NCBI GenBank assembly: GCA_003576765.1
Contig: QEVP01000001.1
Span: 82,430-146,429 of the forward strand
Origin: Pseudomonadota bacterium
GTDB taxonomy: Bacteria > Pseudomonadota > Alphaproteobacteria > Rhizobiales > Xanthobacteraceae
Reading direction: 5' to 3'
DNA length: 64,000 nt
In this document: one piece after another, positions 7,990 to 16,751 of the stretch
How positions within the stretch are numbered: position 1 is the first letter of the stretch
Layout: each line of letters begins with the position of its first letter
Notes under the pieces: generated by a model
What the model was told of the DNA's origin: nothing
What the model saw: only the letters and a program-made list of their open reading frames with translations
Databases searched by the model: none
Made by a program: the position numbers and the translations under genes

Positions 7990-8697
7990 ATGAACGCCCC
8001 CCTGAAAACGCACCGCATCGCCGCAGACCTGCGGCGGGAGTTGATTTTGTCGGCGGCGCGGCGCTGTTTCGCGCGGCACGGTTTTGCCGGCACCACGACG
8101 AAGAGCGTCGCGGCCGCCGCGGCTGTGTCGGAGGGGTTATTGTTCAAGCATTTCCCTTCGAAATCGGCGCTTTATGCGGCCACCCTGACCGAGTCGTGTG
8201 AGACTGATCCGGACCTGCGCCGGCTCCTGGAGCTTGAGCCGTCCACCGCGACGCTGGTGACGCTGGTGCGCGAGATGGTCCGCCACTTCCTCGGCGTGGT
8301 GCGCGCGCCGGAGCGAGATGAGGCGCAGCGCGTGCGCCTGACGGTATCGAGCCATCTCGAGGACGGCGAGTTCGCCCGGCTGCTCTACCACAAGATCGGG
8401 TGCGCGGTCGGTCCGCTGTTTGCCGCCTCGCTGGACCATGCCATTGCCGTCGGCGATGCCGTTCGCGTCGGCGCCTCGCCGCTCAACCTGTTCTGGTTCG
8501 CCCACCATGCCGTTCACATGGTGACCCTGACCAGCCTGCCCCCGACGCCGACGCTGTTCTACGGCGAGGATGGGGAGCTGGAACGCCAGCTCACTGAATT
8601 CATTCTCCGCGGGATCGGCCTGAAGGAGGCGGCGTTCGCCCGCCGCCTCGGCGAGGCTCCGCTCCGGCAAGCCTTGTGCGCAGAAGAAAGTGCATGA
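7990..8697 (+). CDS. TetR/AcrR family transcriptional repressor of the RND pump
   Basis: This 235-residue protein has an N-terminal helix-turn-helix of TetR type (ILSAARRCFARHGFAGTTTKSVAAAAAVSEGLLFKHFPSKSAL in consecutive segments, residues about 17-60). The ligand-binding C-terminal domain is poorly conserved, as is usual. The ATG at 7990 is preferred because earlier in-frame starts (7933, 7951, 7966) would place the coding sequence across the palindromic operator. No Shine-Dalgarno is visible before 7990, so a leaderless or near-leaderless transcript is possible. Its stop is immediately followed by the adaptor gene, so it probably represses its own efflux operon. Confidence 0.88.
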   Translation: MNAPLKTHRIAADLRRELILSAARRCFARHGFAGTTTKSVAAAAAVSEGLLFKHFPSKSALYAATLTESCETDPDLRRLLELEPSTATLVTLVREMVRHFLGVVRAPERDEAQRVRLTVSSHLEDGEFARLLYHKIGCAVGPLFAASLDHAIAVGDAVRVGASPLNLFWFAHHAVHMVTLTSLPPTPTLFYGEDGELERQLTEFILRGIGLKEAAFARRLGEAPLRQALCAEESA

Positions 8698-8698
8698 C

Positions 8699-9919
8699 AT
8701 GACGATTTCCCCCCTGGACGACGAGGCAGAGCGCAAGACCCGCCATGAGGCACGCGCGGAACCGGTGACGAGCCCGGCCCGCCGCAAGCCGGTGCGCACC
8801 ACGCGGTGGTTCATCATTGTCGGCCTGCTGCTGGCGCTTTTGGTCGGCGGCATCTGGGGCTTCAACGCCTTCCGCAGCCACATGATCGCGCAGTTCTTCG
8901 CCAATCATAAGCCGCCGCCGGTCACCGTGGCGGTGGCGGAGGCCAAGCAGGAGGTGCTGCCGAACCTGCTCACTGCTGTCGGCGAACTCGCCGCGGTCCA
9001 TCAGGTCAACGTCACCACCGACGTCAACGGGCGCGTCATCCAGGTGCTGTTCGAGGCCGGTTCGTCGGTCAAGAAGGGCGATCCGCTGGTGCAGCTCTTT
9101 GATGAGCCGGACCGTGCCGACCTTGCCAGCTTCAAGGCGCAGGCACTGGCCGCGCAACTTGCGCTCGACCGCGCCAAGCAGCTCGCCGCGCGCCAGTTCG
9201 GCCCGCAGGCGACTGTCGATCAGGCGCAGGCGACCTACGATCAGGCCAGCGCCGGCATTGCCAAGACCGAGGCGATCATCTCGCAGAAGCTGGTGCGCGC
9301 GCCGTTCGACGGCGTGCTCGGCGTACGCCACGTCGAGGTCGGCCAGTTTTTGACCGCCGGCTCGCAGATCGTCACGCTCACCGACCTGTCGAGGCTGTTC
9401 GCCAACTTCACCGTGACGGAGAAGGATTCCGGCACGCTGAAGGTTGGCCAGACCGTGCGCGTCACCGTCGATGCCTATCCGGACCGCGTGTTCGAGGGCA
9501 AGATCACCACCATTGAGCCGCAGATCTCGACCGACACCCGCTCGATCCGCGTGCAGGCGACGATCGACAATCCCGGCCAGATCCTCAAGCCTGGCATGTT
9601 CGCCACCACCACGGTCGTGCTGCCCGACAAGCCGGCAGTGGTGACGGTGCCGGAGACGGCGGTGGACTACACGCTCTATGGCGACAGCGTCTACCTCATC
9701 AAGGAAAAGAAGGAGGACGACGGCTCCACGGCGCTGACGGCGGAACGCAGCTTCGTCGAGACCGGCGAGCGTGCCGGCGGCCGAGCGGTGATCCGGCGCG
9801 GCGTCGAGCCGGGCCAGCGCGTCGTCGCGGTCGGCCAGCTCAAGCTGCAGTCGGGAGCGGCGGTTGCGATTTCGACCGATCCGCTGCCGCCGATCCCGGC
9901 CAAGCCGCCGCGCAACTGA
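8699..9919 (+). CDS. RND efflux periplasmic adaptor (membrane fusion protein)
   Basis: This 406-residue HlyD/AcrA-family adaptor has a basic cytoplasmic N-terminus, one membrane anchor (WFIIVGLLLALLVGGIWGF, about residues 37-55), then lipoyl and hairpin regions. The hairpin is short (about residues 135-205). LVRAPFDGVLGVRHVEVGQFL marks the second lipoyl half, followed by beta-barrel sequence (TVTEKDSGTLKVGQTVRV). There is no lipoprotein cysteine. The ATG at 8699 follows AGAAGAAAG and sits 1 bp after the tetR stop; a GTG at 8690 would overlap. It pairs with the RND transporter at 9941, resembling MexH/MexI-type systems. Confidence 0.92.
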   Translation: MTISPLDDEAERKTRHEARAEPVTSPARRKPVRTTRWFIIVGLLLALLVGGIWGFNAFRSHMIAQFFANHKPPPVTVAVAEAKQEVLPNLLTAVGELAAVHQVNVTTDVNGRVIQVLFEAGSSVKKGDPLVQLFDEPDRADLASFKAQALAAQLALDRAKQLAARQFGPQATVDQAQATYDQASAGIAKTEAIISQKLVRAPFDGVLGVRHVEVGQFLTAGSQIVTLTDLSRLFANFTVTEKDSGTLKVGQTVRVTVDAYPDRVFEGKITTIEPQISTDTRSIRVQATIDNPGQILKPGMFATTTVVLPDKPAVVTVPETAVDYTLYGDSVYLIKEKKEDDGSTALTAERSFVETGERAGGRAVIRRGVEPGQRVVAVGQLKLQSGAAVAISTDPLPPIPAKPPRN

Positions 9920-9940
9920 TCCGACCCGGAGCGCCCGCTC

Positions 9941-12900
9941 ATGTCACTCACCGACATTTTCATCAAGCGCCCGGTGCTGTCGGTCGTCGTCAGCGCGCTG
10001 ATCCTGCTGTTGGGTCTGCGTGCCGCCACCGACCTTCCGGTGCGGCAGTATCCAAAACTGTCGAACACGGTGATCACCATCACCACCGTCTATCCCGGCG
10101 CTTCGCCCGAACTGATGCAGGGTTTCATCACCACGCCGCTGGAGCAGGCGGTGGCTTCCGCCGAGGGCGTCGATTACATCAAGTCGTCGTCGGTGCAGGG
10201 CACCTCGAAAATCCAGGTGTTCGTCAAGCTCAACGTCGATCCCAATCAGGCGATGACCGAGGTGCTGTCCAAGGTCAACTCGGTCAAGTACCTGATCCCG
10301 CGCGAGGCCAACGATCCGGTCATCCTCAAATCGACCGGCGAGACCACGGCGGTGATGTATATCGGCTTCTCCTCCAGCGAACTGTCGGGGTCGGCGATCT
10401 CCGACTATCTGACGCGCGTGGTGCAGCCGGTGCTGTCCACCGTCGATGGCGTCGCCTCCGCCGACATCCTCGGCGGGCAGATCTTCTCGATGCGGGTCTG
10501 GCTCGATCCGGTGCGCATGGCGGGGCGCGGCGTATCGCCGGCCGAAGTCGCCGCCGCGATCCAGGCCAACAACTATCAGGCCGCCGCCGGGCAGGTGAAG
10601 GGCTACTACATCGTCTCCAACGTCTCGGCCAACACCGACCTTCTGGACGTCAACCAGTTCAAGCGCATGATCGTCAAGTCGAAGGGCGGCGGCTTCGTGC
10701 GCATGGAGGACATCGCCGAGGTCGAACTGGCGGCGCAGAGCACCGATGCCAGCGTCGCCTTCAACAATCAGGACGCGGTGTTCATCGGCATTCAGGCGAC
10801 GCCTGAGGGCAACCCGCTCAACATCGTCAGGGGCGTGCGCGCGCTGTTCCCCGACATCGAGCGCAACCTGCCGCCGGCGCTCGCGATGAAGGTCGCCTAC
10901 GACTCCACAAAATTCATCCAGTCGTCGATCGACGAGGTGGTGAAGACGCTGACCGAGGCCGTGCTGATCGTCATCGTGGTGATCTTCCTGTTCCTCGGCT
11001 CGCTGCGCTCGGTGGTGATCCCGGTCGTCACCATCCCGCTGTCGCTGATCGGCGTGTGCAGCCTGATGCTGGCGGCCGGCTTCAGCATCAACCTGCTGAC
11101 GCTGCTGGCGATGGTGCTGGCGATCGGCCTTGTCGTCGATGACGCCATCGTCGTGGTGGAGAACATCCATCGCCATCTGGAGGAGGGGCTGCCACCGGTG
11201 CAGGCCTCGCTCAAGGGCGCACACGAGATCGTCGGGCCGATCATTTCGATGACCATCACGCTGGCCGCCGTCTATGCCCCGATCGGCTTCCTCGGCGGCC
11301 TGACCGGCGCGCTGTTCCGCGAGTTCGCCTTCACGCTCGCGGGCGCGGTGATCGTCTCCGGCGTGATCGCGCTGACACTGTCGCCGATGATGTGCTCGGT
11401 GCTGCTCAAGAGCGCCGACGAGGGCTGGTTCGCCCGCAAGATCAACGAGGTGTTCGGCGCGATAGCGCGCGGCTACGGCCGCCTGCTCGACCGCTCGCTG
11501 GACTATCGCCCGGTCACCGCGCTGTTCGCGGTGACGATCCTCGGTCTGGTCGGCTTCATGTATGCCAACACCTCGAAGGAGCTGGCGCCCGAGGAGGACC
11601 AGGGCATCCTGTTCTCGGTGCTGAAGTCGCCGAAATACGCCAACATCGACTACGCCAATTTCTACGGCGAAAAGGTCGATGCGGCGTTCGCAAAATTTCC
11701 CGAGACCGATCTGCGCTTCGTCATCAACGGCTTCGATGGCGTCAACAACGGCATTGCCGCGATGCTGCTGAAGCCGTGGGACGAGCGCACGCGCTCGGCG
11801 ATGAAGCTCAAGGAGCCGGTGCAGAACGAACTGAACAAGATCGAGGGTTCGACCGTGTTCGCGTTCAATCTGCCGTCGCTGCCGGGCAGCGCCGGCGGTC
11901 TGCCGGTGCAGATGGTGGTCTATTCGACGGCCAGCTTCCGCAGCGTCTACGAGGAGATGGAGAAGATCAAGGATGCCGCCCGCAAGAGCGGCATGTTCAT
12001 CGCCGTCGATAGCGACCTCGATTTCAACCAGCCGGTGGTGCGGATCAACATCGACCGCTCCAAGGCGAGCGATCTCGGCATCACCATGCAGCAGATCGGC
12101 GGCACGCTGGCGACGCTGCTCGGCGGCAACTACGTCAACCGCTTCAACCTTGAAGGCCGCTCCTATCAGGTGATCCCGCAGGTGCCGCGTGGCGTGCGCC
12201 TGACGCCGGAAGCGCTCACCGGTTATTACGTCGCAACACCGACCGGATTGCAGGTGCCGCTGTCCACCGTGGTATCGATCGAGACCGCGACCGATCCCAA
12301 CGCGCTGTCGCACTACAATCAGCTCAACGCCGCGATCTTCCAGGCGGTGCCGATGCCGGGCGTGACCATGGGCGCGGCGGTGGACTTTCTCGAAAAGTCT
12401 GCCAAGGAGTTGCCGTCCGGCTTCAGCCACGACTACCTCTCCGATTCGCGGCAGTACGTGACGGAAGGTAATCAGCTTGCGATCACCTTCGGCTTTGCGC
12501 TGATCATCATCTTTCTGGTGCTGGCGGCGCAGTTCGAGAGCCTGCGCGATCCGCTGGTGATCCTCATCAGCGTGCCGATGGCGGTGTCGGGCGCGCTGAT
12601 GCCGCTGTTCTTCGGGGCGGCGACGATCAACATCTACACCCAGGTCGGGCTGTTGACGCTGGTCGGCCTCATCAGCAAGCACGGCATCCTGATGGTGGAG
12701 TTCGCCAACGAACTGCAACTCAGCGAGCGGCTCGACCGCCGCGCGGCTATCGCGCGCGCGGCGCGGGTGCGGCTCAGGCCGATCCTGATGACCACGGCGG
12801 CGATGGTCGCGGGCCTCTTGCCGCTGTTGACCGCGACCGGCGCCGGCGCCGCGAGCCGCTTCTCGATCGGTCTCGTGGTGGTAGCGGGCATGCTGATCGG

Positions 12901-13027
12901 CACACTGTTTACGTTGTTCGTGCTGCCGGCGGTGTATTGCGCCATCGCCACCGACCACCAGGCGGTGGCCGGGTCGGCGCGCACCCGGCAGATCGCCGAG
13001 TTCGAGGCGGAGAGCGGCCGGGCGTAA
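9941..13027 (+). CDS. RND multidrug efflux inner-membrane transporter
   Basis: This 1028-residue HAE1-type RND permease exports lipophilic compounds from periplasm and membrane using proton motive force. It starts with the typical MSLTDIFIKRPVLSVVVSALILL (first membrane helix). TM4 carries the proton-relay acidic pair in GLVVDDAIVVVENIHRH (about residue 395). There are two large periplasmic loops and twelve membrane helices. It is 21 bp after the adaptor gene, so co-transcribed. No outer-membrane TolC-type gene is present, so a channel encoded elsewhere must be recruited. Substrates are unknown. Confidence 0.95.
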   Translation: MSLTDIFIKRPVLSVVVSALILLLGLRAATDLPVRQYPKLSNTVITITTVYPGASPELMQGFITTPLEQAVASAEGVDYIKSSSVQGTSKIQVFVKLNVDPNQAMTEVLSKVNSVKYLIPREANDPVILKSTGETTAVMYIGFSSSELSGSAISDYLTRVVQPVLSTVDGVASADILGGQIFSMRVWLDPVRMAGRGVSPAEVAAAIQANNYQAAAGQVKGYYIVSNVSANTDLLDVNQFKRMIVKSKGGGFVRMEDIAEVELAAQSTDASVAFNNQDAVFIGIQATPEGNPLNIVRGVRALFPDIERNLPPALAMKVAYDSTKFIQSSIDEVVKTLTEAVLIVIVVIFLFLGSLRSVVIPVVTIPLSLIGVCSLMLAAGFSINLLTLLAMVLAIGLVVDDAIVVVENIHRHLEEGLPPVQASLKGAHEIVGPIISMTITLAAVYAPIGFLGGLTGALFREFAFTLAGAVIVSGVIALTLSPMMCSVLLKSADEGWFARKINEVFGAIARGYGRLLDRSLDYRPVTALFAVTILGLVGFMYANTSKELAPEEDQGILFSVLKSPKYANIDYANFYGEKVDAAFAKFPETDLRFVINGFDGVNNGIAAMLLKPWDERTRSAMKLKEPVQNELNKIEGSTVFAFNLPSLPGSAGGLPVQMVVYSTASFRSVYEEMEKIKDAARKSGMFIAVDSDLDFNQPVVRINIDRSKASDLGITMQQIGGTLATLLGGNYVNRFNLEGRSYQVIPQVPRGVRLTPEALTGYYVATPTGLQVPLSTVVSIETATDPNALSHYNQLNAAIFQAVPMPGVTMGAAVDFLEKSAKELPSGFSHDYLSDSRQYVTEGNQLAITFGFALIIIFLVLAAQFESLRDPLVILISVPMAVSGALMPLFFGAATINIYTQVGLLTLVGLISKHGILMVEFANELQLSERLDRRAAIARAARVRLRPILMTTAAMVAGLLPLLTATGAGAASRFSIGLVVVAGMLIGTLFTLFVLPAVYCAIATDHQAVAGSARTRQIAEFEAESGRA

Positions 13028-13137
13028 GGGCGCCCGGCGTAGCCTGCGAGTTTCCTTGGCCGCCAATCCCGTCTATCCATGCGGCAGGGCGGCCGCGCAC
13101 CGCGGTGAGCCGCTCGTGAGCCGGGGAGGGGAAGCCG

Positions 13138-14055
13138 TTGCGCGCCGTGCTGGTCGATGGAACGGATGAGTTCGCGGCGATCGTGCGCCGGCTGTCGCGT
13201 ACCGGCGATCCACCGGTTGCCGTCAATCTCGATCCGAAAGTGCAGCCCGAGCAGTTGCCCGAGGTGTTGGGCGACGCCGCCATCGCCCTGATCGATCACA
13301 CCGCGCTGCCTGCCGCGGTTGCGCGGCGCTGCCGTGCGCTGAAGCACGTGGTGTTCCTCGGCACCGGGGCGCGCAGCTACATGAACCCGGAAGAACTGGC
13401 CGATCTCGGCATCACGGTCCACACCATCAAGGGCTATGGCGACACCGCCGTTGCCGAATGCGCGATGGCGCTGATGGTGGCGGCGGCGCGCGACCTGGCC
13501 CGTATGGATCGCGCCATCAGGGCAGGCACCTGGCTGCGGCAGGAGGGCATGCAGCTTACCGGCAAGACGCTGGGGTTGATCGGTTTCGGCGGAATCGCCG
13601 CGGAGGTGGCGCGAATGGCGGCCGGCATCGGCATGACGGTGCTGGCCTGGAACAGAACGCCGAAGGCTCATGCCGGCGTCACGTTCGTGCCCATCGAGCG
13701 GCTTCTTGCCGAAAGCCACGTCGTCTCGCTGCATCTTCTGCTCAACGACGAGACGTGCGGCTTTCTGTCGGCCACACGGATCGCGACGATGCGGCGGGGG
13801 GCGATCCTCGTCAACACCGCGCGCGGCGCATTGGTGGACCAGGCGGCGCTGATCGCGGCGCTCGAGGCCGGCCATCTGCGCCATGCGGCCATGGACGTGT
13901 TTGCGGTCGAGCCGCTGCCGCCGGATCATCCGTTCGTGCGGATGCCGAACGTTACGCTATCGGCACATGCGGCGTTTCTCACGCCCGAGGCCAGCGACAA
14001 TCTGATCGCTGCCGCGCTCGACCATTGCCGGCGTATCGCCGCCGCTGTGCCGTAG
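13138..14055 (+). CDS. 2-hydroxyacid dehydrogenase (second paralogue)
   Basis: This 305-residue NAD-dependent D-2-hydroxyacid dehydrogenase family protein has its Rossmann motif at GKTLGLIGFGGIAAEVA (about residue 141), catalytic Arg in NTARGALVDQ (about 227), Glu in DVFAVEPLP (about 252) and His in LSAHAAFLTPEA (about 273). The start is a TTG at 13138, chosen for the very strong upstream GGGGAGGGG. It is only distantly similar to the paralogue at 6908, with a shorter N-terminal substrate domain. The substrate is unknown. It is not obviously in the pump operon because 110 bp separates them. Confidence 0.85.
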   Translation: MRAVLVDGTDEFAAIVRRLSRTGDPPVAVNLDPKVQPEQLPEVLGDAAIALIDHTALPAAVARRCRALKHVVFLGTGARSYMNPEELADLGITVHTIKGYGDTAVAECAMALMVAAARDLARMDRAIRAGTWLRQEGMQLTGKTLGLIGFGGIAAEVARMAAGIGMTVLAWNRTPKAHAGVTFVPIERLLAESHVVSLHLLLNDETCGFLSATRIATMRRGAILVNTARGALVDQAALIAALEAGHLRHAAMDVFAVEPLPPDHPFVRMPNVTLSAHAAFLTPEASDNLIAAALDHCRRIAAAVP

Positions 14056-14070
14056 GCGATGTTTCAGAGG

Positions 14071-14313
14071 TTAGTGGGTGGTCTCGAGCGCGGGACGGGG
14101 CGGCCGAGCGTTCAGCTCAGCCTTGCCCGGCAGCGGTCCTGGCATCGTTTCGGGCGCACCGCATAAGACGGACGGCACACCTGCGAGATGTTTCCGGCAC
14201 GCCTCGACCGTCTCGGCCGGCGGGGCAGGGGCGCGAGCCATAGCCTCCAGCGCCGCCACGAGGCCGGACAGCCAGATGTCAGGCACGGATTGGACGCGGC
14301 CCATATCGCTCAT
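14071..14313 (-). CDS. Hypothetical small protein
   Basis: This is an 80-residue minus-strand frame beginning MSDMGRVQSVPDIWLSGLVAALE, with a clear GGAGG 8 nt before the ATG at 14313. The middle is Ala/Pro-rich and amphipathic and the tail is Pro-rich. I see no signal peptide, membrane helix or recognisable domain. It fills the gap between the hydroxyacid dehydrogenase and the MFS gene. The good ribosome site is the main support; homologues are not recognised. Confidence 0.5.
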   Translation of the reverse strand: MSDMGRVQSVPDIWLSGLVAALEAMARAPAPPAETVEACRKHLAGVPSVLCGAPETMPGPLPGKAELNARPPRPALETTH

Positions 14314-14550
14314 TGCGGCTGCCTCCACGGACAATGACACAAACATCAATGGCGTAAGCCCCGTATTCGTTCCCTGATATGTCGTCGCATCCCGGCGCCG
14401 GGTTCGAGGGGCATCGTCGCAACGCGTCGTGACCTTTGGAGAAGATTCTTCCAGTCCGACCCGGATTGGCAGCGTCACAACAATGCGGCGCATGCCTGTC
14501 CGCCAAAAATGTCCTACCGGCGCGGCAGCGTTCGGGATAAAGAGCGGCGC

Positions 14551-15765
14551 ATGACCGCAGCCGTCACCGACAGCCTGATCGACGATACCCGCGCCCGCGC
14601 CAATGTCGCGCGTCTGGCGATCGCGCAGGCGCTGGCCGGCGCCAATGCCGCGGTGATCTACGCCACCGGCTCGATCGTCGGCGCCACGCTGGCGCCGATG
14701 CAGTTCGCCACCGTGCCGCTGTCGGCCTACGTCGTCGGTCTCGCCTGTGCCACGCTGCCGGCGGGGGCGATGTCGCGTGCCTATGGCCGCCGCGTCACCT
14801 TCATGGTCGGCGCGGGGCTCGGCGCCCTGTGCGGTCTTCTGGCGGCCGCCGGCATCGTCTTTGCTTCGTTTGCGCTGTTCTGCTTCGCCACCTTCCTTGG
14901 CGGCGCCTACGGCGCGGTGACCCAGACCTACCGCTTTGCTGCCGCCGACGGCGCAAGCCCCGGCTTCCGCCCCAAGGCGGTGTCGTGGGTGATGGCGGGT
15001 GGCGTGTTCGCCGGCGTGCTCGGGCCGCAGCTCGTCGAATGGACGATGGACTATTTTCCACCCTACCTGTTCGCGGTCAGTTTCCTGGCCCAGGCGGCGG
15101 TCGCGCTGGTGGCGATGGTGCTGCTGGCGACCGTCGATGCGCCGAAGCCGGTTGCGCACAGCCTCGGCGGCGGTCGCCCGATCGGCGTCATTGCGCGCCA
15201 GCCGCGGTTCATTGCCGCCGCGATCTGCGGCGTCGTCTCCTACGCGATGATGAACCTCGTCATGACCTCCGCGCCGCTTGCCATGAAGATGTGCGGGTTG
15301 TCGGTTAGCGATTCCAATTTCGGCATCCAGTGGCATGTCGTGGCGATGTACGGGCCGAGCTTCTTTACCGGCAGCCTGATCTTGCGCTTCGGCGCCGGCC
15401 GGGTGGTGGCGCTCGGAATGCTGCTGCTGGCGCTCGCCGCCACCATCGGGCTTGCCGGCATCACCACGCTGCATTTCTGGACGGCGCTGATCGCGCTCGG
15501 CCTCGGCTGGAATTTCGGCTTCGTCGGTGCGACCGCTCTGGTGCTGGAAACGCACCGGCCCAATGAACGCACACGCGTTCAGTCGTTCAACGACTTTCTG
15601 GTGTTCGGCACCATGGCCATCACCTCGTTCGGCTCGGGGCAACTGCTCGCCGACTTCGGCTGGAACATGGTGAACGTCGTGGTGTTTCCGCCGGTCGCCA
15701 TCGCGCTGCTGGCGCTCATCTACGATGCCCGCGCGCGCCGGCGCGAGGCAGCCATGGACGGTTAA
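14551..15765 (+). CDS. MFS transporter
   Basis: This 404-residue major facilitator protein has about twelve hydrophobic helices. The loop between helices 2 and 3 reads SRAYGRRVTFMVGAGLGA, an MFS A-motif. Long hydrophobic runs continue to LLALIYDARARRREAAMDG at the C-terminus. The ATG at 14551 (MTAAVTDSLIDD) is preferred over 14509 because of the AAAGAG just upstream. The substrate cannot be told. It ends directly at a dispersed repeat and a hairpin, convergent with the hpa operon. Confidence 0.85.
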   Translation: MTAAVTDSLIDDTRARANVARLAIAQALAGANAAVIYATGSIVGATLAPMQFATVPLSAYVVGLACATLPAGAMSRAYGRRVTFMVGAGLGALCGLLAAAGIVFASFALFCFATFLGGAYGAVTQTYRFAAADGASPGFRPKAVSWVMAGGVFAGVLGPQLVEWTMDYFPPYLFAVSFLAQAAVALVAMVLLATVDAPKPVAHSLGGGRPIGVIARQPRFIAAAICGVVSYAMMNLVMTSAPLAMKMCGLSVSDSNFGIQWHVVAMYGPSFFTGSLILRFGAGRVVALGMLLLALAATIGLAGITTLHFWTALIALGLGWNFGFVGATALVLETHRPNERTRVQSFNDFLVFGTMAITSFGSGQLLADFGWNMVNVVVFPPVAIALLALIYDARARRREAAMDG

Positions 15766-15816
15766 AGCGTTTTCGAGCGAAGTGGGAACCGGTTCGCGTT
15801 AAGAAAACGCGTCAAA
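15766..15816. repeat. Dispersed 51-bp intergenic repeat, copy 1
   Basis: This 51-bp block, from AGCGTTTT to ACGCGTCAAA, differs at only two positions from 63552-63602. The ends are inverted (GCGTTTT / AAAACGC) and the centre contains GGAACCGGTTCGCG. Elements with this wording are scattered through Hyphomicrobiales genomes. This copy starts on the base after the MFS stop codon. Confidence 0.8.
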
Positions 15817-15827
15817 CAATAACCTGA

Positions 15828-15863
15828 AGCTTTTCCGCCTCTCATTCGAGAGATGGAAAAGCT
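15828..15863. terminator. Bidirectional hairpin between the MFS gene and the hpa operon
   Basis: Arms AGCTTTTCC and GGAAAAGCT flank an inner CTCTC/GAGAG stem with loop ATTC, giving a long, nearly perfect hairpin between convergent genes. There is no strong T-run on either side, so it may act as a factor-assisted terminator or mRNA 3' stabiliser. Confidence 0.6.
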
Positions 15864-15871
15864 CCAGCGGC

Positions 15872-16741
15872 TTACGCCTCGTCGATAACGCCGTTGCGCA
15901 GCACGCCGATCCCGTCCGCTTCGACCTCGATGACGTCGCCCGGCTCAAGAAAGCGTGGCGGATCGAGCCGCGCGCCGGCGCCGGTCGGCGTGCCGGTGAC
16001 GATGATGTCGCCGGCGACCAGCGTGGTGAAGGTCGAGATGTAGTTGATCAGGGCACGGAAGCCGAAGATCATCCGGCCGGTGCGGTCGTCCTGCCGGATA
16101 TCGCCGTTGACGCGGGTGACGAGACGGATGTCGGCAATCTGCGCTTCGTCCGCAAACGGCACCAGCCATGGCCCGAGGCTGCCGGAGCCGTCGAAATTCT
16201 TGCCTTGCGTGACGTTGAACTTGGCGTGGCGCACCCAGTCGCGGACGGTGCCCTCGTTGCACAGCGTCACGGCCGCGACATGATCGAGCGCGTCGCGCTC
16301 CGCGATGTGGCGGCCGGCCTTGCCGATCACCAGCGCCACCTCGCCCTCGTAGTCGAGCTTTTGCGAGGCGCGCGGGCGCACCAGCGGCGCGTCGTGGCCG
16401 ACAAAAGAGCGCGCCGTGCGCATGAACAGGCTGGGATAGGCGGGCGGCGCCTCACCGTCTTTGTATTCCTCGTTGCGGGCAGGATAATTGACGCCGACGC
16501 AGATGATCTTTTCCGGCGCTGGCACCGGCGGTTGCAACACCACGTCGCCCGCCGCGTAATCGGCGGCGCGGCCTGCCGCATAATCGGCAAGACGCGGCAG
16601 CGCACCGGCCGCGATCGCCTCGCGCAGGCTCAAAAACTCACTTTCGAAGCGGCCCGACAGATCGACGAGACCGGCCTCGGTGACGGCGCCGTAGCGCGAT
16701 GGACCGCCGGTGGAAAAGGTGACGAAGCGGGCAGGGGTCAT
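15872..16741 (-). CDS. hpaG: Fumarylacetoacetate hydrolase family protein (HpaG-like decarboxylase/isomerase)
   Basis: This 289-residue protein has a full FAH domain: EKIICVGVNYPARNEEY, the metal-binding YEGEVALVIGK (Glu-x-Glu), TQGKNFDGSGSLGPWLV and GDIIVTGTPTGAG. In homoprotocatechuate degradation, HpaG decarboxylates 5-oxo-pent-3-ene-1,2,5-tricarboxylate and isomerises the product. The Escherichia HpaG is a fusion of two FAH domains, whereas this is a single domain, so another protein may supply one step. The start at 16741 lies 10 bp after the hpaD stop, showing operon organisation. The exact reaction is inferred from context. Confidence 0.8.
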   Translation of the reverse strand: MTPARFVTFSTGGPSRYGAVTEAGLVDLSGRFESEFLSLREAIAAGALPRLADYAAGRAADYAAGDVVLQPPVPAPEKIICVGVNYPARNEEYKDGEAPPAYPSLFMRTARSFVGHDAPLVRPRASQKLDYEGEVALVIGKAGRHIAERDALDHVAAVTLCNEGTVRDWVRHAKFNVTQGKNFDGSGSLGPWLVPFADEAQIADIRLVTRVNGDIRQDDRTGRMIFGFRALINYISTFTTLVAGDIIVTGTPTGAGARLDPPRFLEPGDVIEVEADGIGVLRNGVIDEA

Positions 16742-16751
16742 GAGCGGCTGA

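Noticed and set aside
9944..13066. Long minus-strand open frame of about 1040 codons antisense to the RND transporter
   Set aside because: It mirrors a highly conserved RND gene, is rich in His/Arg/Gln from antisense codons, and shows no domain. GC-rich genes commonly give such open antisense frames.
14314..15642. Extension of the small minus-strand frame across the MFS gene
   Set aside because: Only the last 80 codons (from 14313) have a good start and ribosome site; the rest is antisense to MFS membrane helices.
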